DNA of 64,000 nt from Legionella steigerwaltii (GTDB taxonomy: Bacteria > Pseudomonadota > Gammaproteobacteria > Legionellales > Legionellaceae): the NCBI RefSeq assembly GCF_001468065.1, contig NZ_LNYZ01000003.1, positions 48,921 to 112,920 on the forward strand, in the 5' to 3' direction. Below are positions 53,575 to 61,965 of the stretch, piece after piece. Each line of letters opens with the position of its first letter. Within the stretch, counting starts at the first letter, position 1. Below the pieces are notes generated by a model. That model did not search any database, had not been told where the DNA came from, and saw only the letters and a program-made list of their open reading frames with translations. A program made the position numbers and the translations under genes.

Positions 53575-53886
53575 TTGTTGTAACTCTGCATAAACATTAG
53601 TTGCTGCAGGATTATTAAATGTCCCTGTATAAAAAACATCGTGAAAATTAAAAGGATAACTATTGGTATAGTGGTTGGGATTATAATCAACGCCGATTAG
53701 TTGATTGAATGAAATGGATTGTATGCTGGTTGATGTAGTAAGTTTATTAGAACTTAGATTGCCAATTAATTGAGCGGCTCAAATGATAGGTACATCGTAT
53801 AAGTGCGAATAGCTCAATAAATTTGATGCCTTTAAAATAGTCAGTATGTTATTATTGCCGCCTTTTTGTTGGTAGAAGGTGTATTT

Positions 53887-54708
53887 ATGGGGCAAGAAAA
53901 AAAAGAAAAAAAGACGATTTGGGATGCTTATGCTTTTAGTATGGGATACACAGCATTTACTACTTTAATAGGGCACCCAGCAGAGCGATTGAAAGTTGCA
54001 ATTCAAACAAATCTGTCTCAAAGTGCTTATTCAGTTACAAAACAATTTTTAGGAGCGGATCTAAAACATTTTTCTACAGGATTTTTGTCTTGTGTGATTC
54101 GTCAACAAGGAAAAGTAATCTACAGACCGCTCCTGATCACTCATATGCCAAAGGAGGTTGATAAATTACAATTTCCTCTGCTGATTGGCGGTTTTCTCAA
54201 AGCAAGCATTGCAAGTACTTTTGATACATTAGTGGTTAGTCCGATTGAGAATATTAAAACAGTACAAATGAGAACTATCGCGAATCAGGATCAACCTATA
54301 ACACCTATTCAGGCAATGAAAAAGATTTATCAGCAAAGAGGATTACCAGGTTTCTTTGTCGGGAGTGGTGCTACGCAGGGAAAAGCGTTTCCCAGTTGGT
54401 TTTATTTATTCATGACTTACAATGCAATTAAAACCAGGCGTGAAAAACAAACGTTCCTATCAACTATTTTTTGGGCAACTGCTGCTTCAGCTCCGGTTGC
54501 TTTTGCAACGACACCCCTTGATGTGATTAAGAGCCAGCAACAGGCATGCACTACTGAAGCAAAACAGTCCGTTGGGGAGGTCATAACACAAATCTATAAG
54601 AATCATGGCATCAGTGCTTTTTTTAAAGGATTTAATTGTCGGCTGGTACACAAGTCATTGTCGACAGCAGGTGCTTATATGATTTTAGATATCGCACATA
54701 AGATGTAA
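53887..54708 (+). CDS. Mitochondrial carrier family protein (LncP-like effector)
   Basis: The protein of about 273 residues has the three-fold mitochondrial carrier repeat. The signature PX[DE]XX[KR] occurs as HPAERLKVAIQT (near residue 27), SPIENIKTVQM (near 124) and TPLDVIKSQQQ (near 214). Six membrane helices, two per repeat, fit. Such carriers are eukaryotic; L. pneumophila LncP is a known Dot/Icm effector that carries ATP across mitochondrial membranes. This one is a homologue or paralogue. The frame is open from a TTG at 53866; the ATG at 53887 follows a GAAGG by 8 bases. It is not part of an obvious operon. Confidence 0.85.
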   Translation: MGQEKKEKKTIWDAYAFSMGYTAFTTLIGHPAERLKVAIQTNLSQSAYSVTKQFLGADLKHFSTGFLSCVIRQQGKVIYRPLLITHMPKEVDKLQFPLLIGGFLKASIASTFDTLVVSPIENIKTVQMRTIANQDQPITPIQAMKKIYQQRGLPGFFVGSGATQGKAFPSWFYLFMTYNAIKTRREKQTFLSTIFWATAASAPVAFATTPLDVIKSQQQACTTEAKQSVGEVITQIYKNHGISAFFKGFNCRLVHKSLSTAGAYMILDIAHKM

Positions 54709-54823
54709 TGTGTTATTAATGGTAAGACAATTGAGGACGGCTCAACCTGTCCTCAAAAAGTAAGATGAATGAAATTTTAGTATGTGACTGTTTTGTAATT
54801 AAACCAAAAGAGTTGATGAACTT

Positions 54824-55297
54824 ATGAATAAAACGACACATGATGAAAAAGAGGCATTTAAAGTTGTTGAACAATTTAATCATTTAAATGCTTCGCGAGC
54901 GCCAATAACAGATTTTTTACCGATTGTTGATCCTGAACATTTAATTATTACTCTGAGGGGTAGTGATATCGTTTTCAAAGGAATTGCTGGTTTTGCTGAT
55001 CATCAAATAGGCAAATTAATATATTTCGATCAAAAATTTGAATGTGATCTCGTTAAAAGCGAAACCCAGGACGAGCAAATTACTTTGAGCACTAAAGGGG
55101 CTTGGTATGCTAGAGTCTGGCAATCTCCTGCTGCCTACAGTCAACAGTTAATAGCGGACTTAGCTCATACATGGATCCTAAAAAAAACCAAACACGCAAC
55201 TTATATTATTGTTACCCATATTTGCGAACATTTTAAATATAGAGAAGGATTTTCTCCTCGTGATATGGCTGAAGATTTCCATCTTACTTTAAAATAA
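54824..55297 (+). CDS. Hypothetical protein (157 aa), possibly NTF2/SnoaL-like
   Basis: The protein is soluble. It begins with a helix (KEAFKVVEQFNHLNASR) then VDPEHLIITLRGSDIVFKG and KLIYFDQKFECDLVKSETQ, a helix-then-curved-sheet pattern like the NTF2/SnoaL cone fold. Catalytic residues cannot be assigned. A hairpin TTGAGGAC/GTCCTCAA (54731-54756) precedes it, after the carrier gene. The family call is tentative. Confidence 0.55.
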   Translation: MNKTTHDEKEAFKVVEQFNHLNASRAPITDFLPIVDPEHLIITLRGSDIVFKGIAGFADHQIGKLIYFDQKFECDLVKSETQDEQITLSTKGAWYARVWQSPAAYSQQLIADLAHTWILKKTKHATYIIVTHICEHFKYREGFSPRDMAEDFHLTLK

Positions 55298-55460
55298 TTT
55301 GAGAATTGAAAGTAAGCTTGTCTGTCCCCGATTAAACCAGAAATCATAATCTGGATTTCTTTAGCTTTTGAATTACTTTGATGGGTTGATTATTGGGAAC
55401 TTTTTTCAAATGAGTTATAAAACATGCCAAAATTAGTTTTATTGATATTTATAAAATTTT

Positions 55461-55550
55461 ATGCTTAGATGCATTGCAATCATTGCAATCATTGCAATCA
55501 TTGCAATCATTGCAATGCTTGCGATCATGGGTGTTTATAACAACTACTAA
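55461..55550 (+). CDS. Possible 29-aa hydrophobic micropeptide of IAI repeats
   Basis: An ATG at 55461 opens a 29-codon frame: MLRC, then IAI repeated, AMLAIMGVYNNY and TAA. The repetitive core is the translation of a 9-bp tandem repeat. It would form one short membrane helix, like type I toxin peptides. No Shine-Dalgarno is visible, so translation is doubtful. Confidence 0.25.
   Translation: MLRCIAIIAIIAIIAIIAMLAIMGVYNNY
55473..55517 (+). repeat. 9-bp tandem repeat (ATTGCAATC)x5
   Basis: Five adjacent copies of ATTGCAATC (the last ending G) lie in the 315-base spacer between the 54824 gene and the beta-helix gene. As the unit is a multiple of three, copy-number change by slippage would keep any reading frame. 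The unit itself is partly palindromic (ATTGCAAT). Confidence 0.85.
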
Positions 55551-55612
55551 CGTTCCCTAATTTAACCACTCTTTTTGATAAGTTGATAACTTTTTTGTGC
55601 AAGGAGCATCAA

Positions 55613-57832
55613 TTGAAAAGATATCCTCTCTTTTTCCTTTTATCCTTAATTTTTTTAAACAATAGTGCCACCGCAAGTATTGATTTTACCCGTCCTTTAT
55701 GGACGTTTACTTCAGATGTAAATTTTCCACCTACCGTAACTGTGAGCCCAACGGGCAGTGCTTTAATAAAATATACCATAACAAACCAATCAAAAAAAAA
55801 ACATACCTTAATCATGAGTTCTATTGTCGGCATCGACCAGATAACATCAGGAACAGGAAATTGCAGCAATCCTTTTACATTAAGGTCTAAACAATCATGT
55901 ACTTTAACGTTACAAGTGAATGGCAGTGACTTAACGAGCAATGTATCGGGAGGCCCGGTGGTTTGCAATCAAGGCAATCGTTTGCAGTGTTATCAACCCA
56001 GTGCCGCAGAGAGTTTGAACATCACCAAAGGAATGGCGACAATAGTGTATGTTAATGGCAGTAAAGTGACAAACGGTAATGGAAGCAACTGGGCTAATGC
56101 GTTTAATAATTTAGAATCAGCACTAGCAGCTGCCGACGTTGACCCTGGTGCTGTGGAAATTTGGATAGCAAAAGGGGTCTACAAACCTTCTCAAGTATAT
56201 GCGCCACAAGGAGTTATTGGTGGGGCTTATGGTATTAATACACCTAAGCTAAGAACCTTTAATCTACCGAGCGATACAGCAATATATGGAGGATTTTCCG
56301 GGGTTGAAACGAGGCGTGAACAAAGAAACGCACAACTTCATCCTACTATTTTATGTGGTGACATGACGTCAACCTGCTTAACGCCATATGTACCGAGCAA
56401 TGATAGAGTTTGGCATGTGCTTATGGCAGGAAGTGATGTTCCTCCTGGCGCTGGGGTTATGAATGTTAAGCTTGACAGCCTAATTATCAGGGGTGGTTAT
56501 GCAGACGGTCCAGATAATGGGGTTTTGGGAGCTCATAATGTACTCATGAGTTTAGCTTATGAACATGCTGCGGGTGGAGGCCTTTTGGCGCGCTATGGCT
56601 CAACGGTTGAGCTGAGTCATGTGATCTTTGATCAAAATACCAGTGATGGTTCCAATGCGACAGTAACGGAAATTCTTGCTGGAGAATTTCTTGTATTGGC
56701 TTCAGGTGGAGGTGCTGTAGCTGCAATAGATACAGATACTTCAATTAATATAAAAAAATCCAAATTTGTTAATAACAGTGCCTTATTTCCTGGCGGAAGT
56801 GGGGGAGCTTTGGAAAATCTGCTTGACGCTGCGTATGTTATTACCTCAAGCGAATTCGAACAAAATATTGCCTTTCGTAATGGTGGAGCGATTCGTAGCA
56901 AAGATGCGGGCGATGTCGCTATTTCATTAAGCCATTTCAAGAAGAACGCTATCAATGGCCCTGTTCCAGATGCAAGTGGTGGCGCTGTAGGTGTGATCAA
57001 TACTAATTTAACGGTATTAGACTCAACTTTTATGCAAAATCAAACTCCTTCTACAGGTTTTGGGGGTGGAGCCATCTTCTTTCATATACCTTTTGATGAT
57101 GGTACGCCCTATTTTTTAAATGTTGGGAGCTCAAAGTTTATGGATAATTTGGGGGCAGCATTTGGGGGAGGTGGTGTTAATGTATTTGGAATACTTCCTA
57201 ATCCAGGTTCGCAAGCTAAGATTACTCACTCTGAATTTACTAACAATACTGGAGGAGTTGGTGGCGCAATTTACTTGGATTCGATTGCTACGACCATAAC
57301 AGGATCTACATTTTTGGAGAATAAAGCACAATTGGAAGGTGGGGGAATTTTCGCATCTAATTATGGGAATGCAGTATTTGGTTCTTCGATACAGACACAA
57401 GCACAAATTTCAAACAACAAATTTCTAAATAATACAATTGAGGGCGTTCCTCCAGGTGCGGTTTCGCCTTTATTCTTCTTTAACTTAATCGCTAATTTTT
57501 TTAGTGGTGGAAGTTCTACAGTAACCGCTATGGCGCCTGGAGGAGGTGCGATTGCTGTTGAGTTTTCTGGAAATACTCAAATTTTTGATAATCTTTTTAC
57601 TGGAAATACTGCCTTGAAACAACCAATGGAAGAAGATAATCGAGGAGGCGCAATATTAGTGGGCGGTTCAGTTGGCACTCCACTCCCTATGAACCTCGCT
57701 CATTCTTGTGTTGCTTCGAATTCATTTTTTGATAACAATGCAGATATAGGGAATAACCTTGCAGTGTACAACCCGGCAAATATACCAGGGGGTGTAACAG
57801 TTGATGCGTGTTTATTTCCCATAAAAAGATAA
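55613..57832 (+). CDS. Exported right-handed beta-helix protein (Pmp-like)
   Basis: The protein of about 739 residues has a signal peptide (KRYPLFFLLSLIFLNNSATA). A first domain of about 130 residues carries three Cys pairs (GTGNCSNPF, LRSKQSCTLTLQ). A long right-handed beta-helix follows, with GGA[IV] and FxxN repeats (GGGAIFFHIPF, GGGGVNVFG, GGAIYLDSI, GGAILVGG), like chlamydial polymorphic outer-membrane proteins. There is no C-terminal autotransporter barrel, so it may be anchored or secreted otherwise. The frame is open from a TTG at 55583, but AAGGAG lies 6 bases before another TTG at 55613, which starts exactly at the signal peptide. The 57886 barrel protein follows. Confidence 0.75.
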   Translation: MKRYPLFFLLSLIFLNNSATASIDFTRPLWTFTSDVNFPPTVTVSPTGSALIKYTITNQSKKKHTLIMSSIVGIDQITSGTGNCSNPFTLRSKQSCTLTLQVNGSDLTSNVSGGPVVCNQGNRLQCYQPSAAESLNITKGMATIVYVNGSKVTNGNGSNWANAFNNLESALAAADVDPGAVEIWIAKGVYKPSQVYAPQGVIGGAYGINTPKLRTFNLPSDTAIYGGFSGVETRREQRNAQLHPTILCGDMTSTCLTPYVPSNDRVWHVLMAGSDVPPGAGVMNVKLDSLIIRGGYADGPDNGVLGAHNVLMSLAYEHAAGGGLLARYGSTVELSHVIFDQNTSDGSNATVTEILAGEFLVLASGGGAVAAIDTDTSINIKKSKFVNNSALFPGGSGGALENLLDAAYVITSSEFEQNIAFRNGGAIRSKDAGDVAISLSHFKKNAINGPVPDASGGAVGVINTNLTVLDSTFMQNQTPSTGFGGGAIFFHIPFDDGTPYFLNVGSSKFMDNLGAAFGGGGVNVFGILPNPGSQAKITHSEFTNNTGGVGGAIYLDSIATTITGSTFLENKAQLEGGGIFASNYGNAVFGSSIQTQAQISNNKFLNNTIEGVPPGAVSPLFFFNLIANFFSGGSSTVTAMAPGGGAIAVEFSGNTQIFDNLFTGNTALKQPMEEDNRGGAILVGGSVGTPLPMNLAHSCVASNSFFDNNADIGNNLAVYNPANIPGGVTVDACLFPIKR

Positions 57833-57885
57833 AAAATGGAATACTTCACATTCAATCAATTATTTTAAGCATGCAAGGAGCGTAG

Positions 57886-58629
57886 ATGAGAAAAAAGACT
57901 TATTTATTTGGATTAGTGGCGAGCATTTTAAGTAGCGGTGTAGTAGCGGGAACTATGGGTGAACCTGTTTCTCGCTTTAATTACGTTGCTGCATTAAGTA
58001 TTGGTCCAGTATGGCCAACTGGTAGCGATACTCAGACCTTTTTTTTGGCTCCCGGTATTGAAAAAACTTATGATGCGGATGACACCAACAACGCTATTGC
58101 CGATTTTGAGGTATTTTTGGGTTTGCAACACTCATTAACTCCTACAATCCTAGGACAATTAGGCGTGGCGGTTGCTGCAACCACTAATGCTCGTCTTTCA
58201 GGAGACATTTGGGATGATGCTGATCCAGAATTCGATAACTTTACCTACAGTTATAAAATCCAGCACACTCATGTCGCATTAAAAGCGAAGTTATTGGCGG
58301 ATATGGGATTTTTAGTAATGCCTTGGGTGAGTGGCAGTATTGGTGTTGGTTTTAACGACGCTCATGGTTTTAACAACGAGCCCAAAATTTTTGAAGCCAT
58401 AGAAAATCCTGACTTTGCCTCCCATACTCAAACAGCATTTACTTACACTGTGGGTGCGGGAGTACAAAAAGCATTGACTCAGAATTGGCAAGTCGGTGTG
58501 GGGTATGAATTTGCCGATTGGGGTAAAAGTAGACTGGGTCGCGCGCCGGGTCAAACGATGGGCGATGGTTTGAGTCAAAATCACTTCTATACTAATGGGG
58601 TTATGTTTAACCTTACTTATGTTGCATAA
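57886..58629 (+). CDS. Outer-membrane beta-barrel protein (247 aa)
   Basis: The protein has a signal peptide (KKTYLFGLVASILSSGVVAG) and an 8-stranded-type barrel pattern of alternating hydrophobic strands with turns, ending in NGVMFNLTYVA, an outer-membrane-type C-terminal strand. Sequences such as YTVGAGVQKALTQNWQVGVGYEFADWG are typical of opacity/Omp25-like porin-family barrels. AAGGAG 6 bases upstream supports the start. It lies 53 bases downstream of the beta-helix gene, so the two are probably co-transcribed and may act as a surface pair. Confidence 0.8.
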   Translation: MRKKTYLFGLVASILSSGVVAGTMGEPVSRFNYVAALSIGPVWPTGSDTQTFFLAPGIEKTYDADDTNNAIADFEVFLGLQHSLTPTILGQLGVAVAATTNARLSGDIWDDADPEFDNFTYSYKIQHTHVALKAKLLADMGFLVMPWVSGSIGVGFNDAHGFNNEPKIFEAIENPDFASHTQTAFTYTVGAGVQKALTQNWQVGVGYEFADWGKSRLGRAPGQTMGDGLSQNHFYTNGVMFNLTYVA

Positions 58630-58670
58630 GATGTATGAAGGCTACGCACATGAAATAAACATAATTTTTT

Positions 58671-58755
58671 TGTAGTCTGGGTGAAGGTGTAAGCCGTAAC
58701 CCGGGTTTTCTTATCATCGATTTCCCGGGTTACGCTTCGTTTCACTCAGGCTACA
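58671..58755. repeat. Palindromic repeat, copy of the 16154 family
   Basis: It starts TGTAGTCTGGGTGAAGG and ends TTTCACTCAGGCTACA, with CCCGGG in both arms. It lies between the barrel-protein gene and dinB and is about as well kept as the 18430 copy. Confidence 0.75.
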
Positions 58756-58840
58756 ATGTAGTACTATTGTGTGAATGGTCATGAACAGTGGAAGAAATAT
58801 AGCTACTTGGGAAGAGCAACTCGGACAATACAATTCTTCT

Positions 58841-59911
58841 TTATTCTTCAATTTCGAATAGGGAAGGTTGATGATAACTCTTAGCTGCTGAAGGACTAGC
58901 AAAATGAACTCCAAGGCCAAGAAGTCGAATCGCTTTGGATTCATTATGTATAATTTTGTGAAATAATTCTTTGTAACACTCTAAATTAACTTGCGTGCTT
59001 TTGATTTCAGCTGAAACTAATTTGAAGTCACTCATTTTTATTTTAATAAACTGATTTTTTATTAACAAATCGGCTGCACTTTCCTGTATTCGTACAAGTA
59101 ATGATTTATAAAGCGCATCAATTATTTTAATGGCTTCAAGAGGATCATGAATATCATATTGTAGGGTTTTTTCCACACTTAATGATTTGCGTAGGCGATG
59201 AGGTTGGACGGGACGATTATCAATTCCTTGCGCTTGATAATATAATTGTTGACCAAATTTTCCAAAATGTTTTATTAAAAAATCCAAAGGATACTGATGT
59301 AAGTCATTACACGTAAATATATTCAGTTGATTTAATTTTGACGAGGTGACTTTGCCCACCCCAAATAATTTGTTTACTGGAAGCGTTTTAATAAAATGCG
59401 CCACTTGTTCTGGTGTAATGACAAATATCCCATTGGGTTTATTCCAGGCACTTGCTATTTTTGCTAAAAATTTGTTAGGGGCGACGCCAGCTGAAGCCGT
59501 AAGTTGATGTTCGTTAAAAATTTTTTCTCGAATTGCTTGCGCCATAAGTGTGGCACTACCTTGGCAATGTGAGGAACGCGTGACATCAAGAAAAGCTTCA
59601 TCAAGAGATAATGGTTCTACTAAATCAGTGAATTGTTGGAAGATGATGTTTATGGATTTTGAGACTGCTTTATATTTAGGCATGTTTACAGGTAATACGA
59701 TCAAATCAGGACATAAGCGTTGGGCAACAGAGGTCGGCATGGCGGAATGTACCCCATATTTACGAGCAACATAATTACAGGTGCATAGTACACCACGCTG
59801 GTTTGCCGATCCTCCTACTGCAACAGGCTTATTGTTTAATAAGGGGTTGTCCCTGATTTCAATGGCGGCATAAAAGCAATCCATATCAATATGAATTATT
59901 TTTCGAAGCAT
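58841..59911 (-). CDS. dinB: DNA polymerase IV (DinB, Y-family)
   Basis: This translesion polymerase of about 356 residues has the Y-family active site: RKIIHIDMDCFYAAIE, SAMPTSVAQRLCPDL, and the catalytic SLDEAFLDVT. TASAGVAPNKFLAKIASAWN and LFGVGKVTSSKL follow, with a little-finger domain at the C-terminus. The frame starts at an ATG at 59938, but the second ATG at 59911 corresponds to the usual Y-family N-terminus. Neither has a clear Shine-Dalgarno. DinB is SOS-controlled in many bacteria; no LexA box was found here. It is monocistronic and follows lem3 on the same strand. Confidence 0.92.
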   Translation of the reverse strand: MLRKIIHIDMDCFYAAIEIRDNPLLNNKPVAVGGSANQRGVLCTCNYVARKYGVHSAMPTSVAQRLCPDLIVLPVNMPKYKAVSKSINIIFQQFTDLVEPLSLDEAFLDVTRSSHCQGSATLMAQAIREKIFNEHQLTASAGVAPNKFLAKIASAWNKPNGIFVITPEQVAHFIKTLPVNKLFGVGKVTSSKLNQLNIFTCNDLHQYPLDFLIKHFGKFGQQLYYQAQGIDNRPVQPHRLRKSLSVEKTLQYDIHDPLEAIKIIDALYKSLLVRIQESAADLLIKNQFIKIKMSDFKLVSAEIKSTQVNLECYKELFHKIIHNESKAIRLLGLGVHFASPSAAKSYHQPSLFEIEE

Positions 59912-60008
59912 GTTTTCATTTAAATGAAATAACGCCATTTGCTTATGAAATGCCTTATATAATTTGTTGGCTTAAGTCCTTTAAAATTCTAGGACAGGAT
60001 TAATAGGT

Positions 60009-61661
60009 CTAATTTAATTGATGTTTATTATCTGCTTCATCGCCTAAAAACTCTAACTCGATTTGTTTATAAAATGATTTATAGAGTTTGCTTTGATTTT
60101 CTCCTAGCAATGTATGAAACAATCCTTTTTTGGGTTTAATCTTGTTGTCTAACATGGAGAGTAATAATTTAATATCATCTTTTTCAAGGGATGTTTCCTT
60201 AGTTAGATATGCATTTAAATTAGTGAGTAATTTATAATAATCCATTTTCTCGTTTAAGAGACAAGAGAGTCGAACATAGTGTGTTAAGACGACATGGGTT
60301 TTATCAAGGGTTTCTTTTTTAAATGCCGGTTCAAAATGAACATCAGAAAGCTTGGAATCAACTTCAGATTGTATTACTTCAAGCGAAAGACGCTTAAATG
60401 CCTCTTCTAAGTCTGCTTCAGATTTAATCGTCATAGCAAATTGTGGCAATAAGTCTTTTCGTTTCTCAGGATAAGTTATAAAACATCGTATTAACTCATC
60501 TAGATGGTAAGGAATTCGAGTGACGTTGATTGTTGAACAATCCCCTACAGTACGACTTTTCAAATCGTTCATCACCGCAAAAAGTGGAATTTCAACATGT
60601 TCAAAATAAACTATCCCATCATTTAGGCCTTGCTTAAACAGAACGGTTTTTAAAGTGTCTGCTGTTTTTTGGTGACCTGTTTTCTCTAAGTAACTTAATA
60701 CTCCATCGATGGTTTTTATCGATTTTTCTTGAAAATGGTGTTGTTCTAGTTCAAGAATTAATTCTACTAATGTTTGCCTGCGCTGTAAGCTTTGGGACAT
60801 AGCATGTTTCGTGATGGTTTTGGCTATATCGAATGTAGAGGGATATGAAATATCACCTAATTTGTCAAACAGGTCTTCGAATGATTTGGGATCAATATCT
60901 ATATCCCGGCGAGTTTTTGTTTCAGAAATCAAATGGGATGCCAATTCTCCCCATATGCCATCTGTCATTGAAATGACAATATCACCTTCATCTAACTCAA
61001 GTGTTTTCCGGATAAGTACATTGCCTTTATTCGAAGTTGATGCATACTTTTGTACTGATGATGGGGTCCATGTACCGAATCCCCGATAAACATGACATGC
61101 ACATAGGGTATGTTTGATTTTATGTTGCTTATCTAAAACAATAATTAATCCATCACCAATATTTGCAAACTCACCAGTATATTTTTTTCCTTGATCATAT
61201 TTATAGGCAAAAGCTGCCATGGAGGCATCCGCGTCGTATTTTTTATTCCTTCTAACTGCCTTCGAAGAGGTCAAGTGACCAATTGAGACTAATGCTGTAT
61301 CGATGTTTTCATCACTATCCAAAAATGCTTCACAACTCGCATACGATACTCTATGTATCTCCATATCTTCTTTTTGATCACCAGCTCCTCCCCCCAAGCC
61401 ATCGGTAACTGCAACTCGTGCACCATCAATAACACCTATTTTATCTCGAGTAAGGCATGTTCCTGAACTATCAAGTATCCTATCACATTCTATATCGTGA
61501 TCTTGATGAGCTAGGCTTGAGCCGATAATAATCGCGCTGTTATGACTCTGATTTACTGAATAAAATCTTTCGGATAAAAAACTGGATAGCTTTTTAGAAT
61601 GATCTTTGACTACTGAATATGAAAAAATAACTTTTTTGTTGGTGATAATTTTATCTCTCAT
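60009..61661 (-). CDS. lem3: Dephosphocholinase Lem3 (PP2C-like effector)
   Basis: In L. pneumophila Lem3 removes phosphocholine from Rab1 and Rab35, reversing AnkX. The 550-residue protein has an N-terminal PP2C-type domain (about 40-260): RVAVTDGLGGGAGDQ (metal-binding D87), DADASMAAFAY (D145), ANIGDGLIIVLD (D170) and DIVISMTDGIWGEL (D234). These are the expected metal ligands. A helical C-terminal part follows. It lies head-to-head with ankX, the same pairing as lpg0696/lpg0695. The PP2C motifs plus this context make the assignment firm. There is no signal peptide, as for Dot/Icm substrates. Confidence 0.9.
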   Translation of the reverse strand: MRDKIITNKKVIFSYSVVKDHSKKLSSFLSERFYSVNQSHNSAIIIGSSLAHQDHDIECDRILDSSGTCLTRDKIGVIDGARVAVTDGLGGGAGDQKEDMEIHRVSYASCEAFLDSDENIDTALVSIGHLTSSKAVRRNKKYDADASMAAFAYKYDQGKKYTGEFANIGDGLIIVLDKQHKIKHTLCACHVYRGFGTWTPSSVQKYASTSNKGNVLIRKTLELDEGDIVISMTDGIWGELASHLISETKTRRDIDIDPKSFEDLFDKLGDISYPSTFDIAKTITKHAMSQSLQRRQTLVELILELEQHHFQEKSIKTIDGVLSYLEKTGHQKTADTLKTVLFKQGLNDGIVYFEHVEIPLFAVMNDLKSRTVGDCSTINVTRIPYHLDELIRCFITYPEKRKDLLPQFAMTIKSEADLEEAFKRLSLEVIQSEVDSKLSDVHFEPAFKKETLDKTHVVLTHYVRLSCLLNEKMDYYKLLTNLNAYLTKETSLEKDDIKLLLSMLDNKIKPKKGLFHTLLGENQSKLYKSFYKQIELEFLGDEADNKHQLN

Positions 61662-61965
61662 CGTTTTACTCTATATAAATCAAGATTGGTGACTCGGATC
61701 GTAATAAAAAACCATCTTTGTGGCTTGTTAAAAGTATCTGCTTAATCGCGTGTTGCTGGAACCTTATATTTCATTCAGGGGCTTTTGCTTTTATACGTAG
61801 CCGTCTTGGCGCAGCGTAATACGGGATATAGTTTAACCTCGGATTATGGTTTCGTCTAATCCAGGATTATCCTGCATATAAAACCAGCTATTATGTCATA
61901 ACTTAAGGTTTTTTTGAATATATTTAATCCATATTGAACTATTATTATAAATAAGATTACACTTT
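61662..61965. promoter_or_regulatory. lem3 / ankX divergent promoter region
   Basis: This 304-base spacer serves both effectors. A decayed palindromic repeat (GTAGCCGTCTTGGCGCAGCG near 61797, CCAGGATTAT near 61861) fills its centre. AT-rich promoter-like stretches lie on each side. No classical Shine-Dalgarno precedes the ankX start. Confidence 0.5.

Noticed and set aside
55609..57406. Reverse-strand ORFs inside the beta-helix gene
   Set aside because: Antisense to a repeat-rich gene with clear signal peptide and ribosome site on the forward strand; no motifs.
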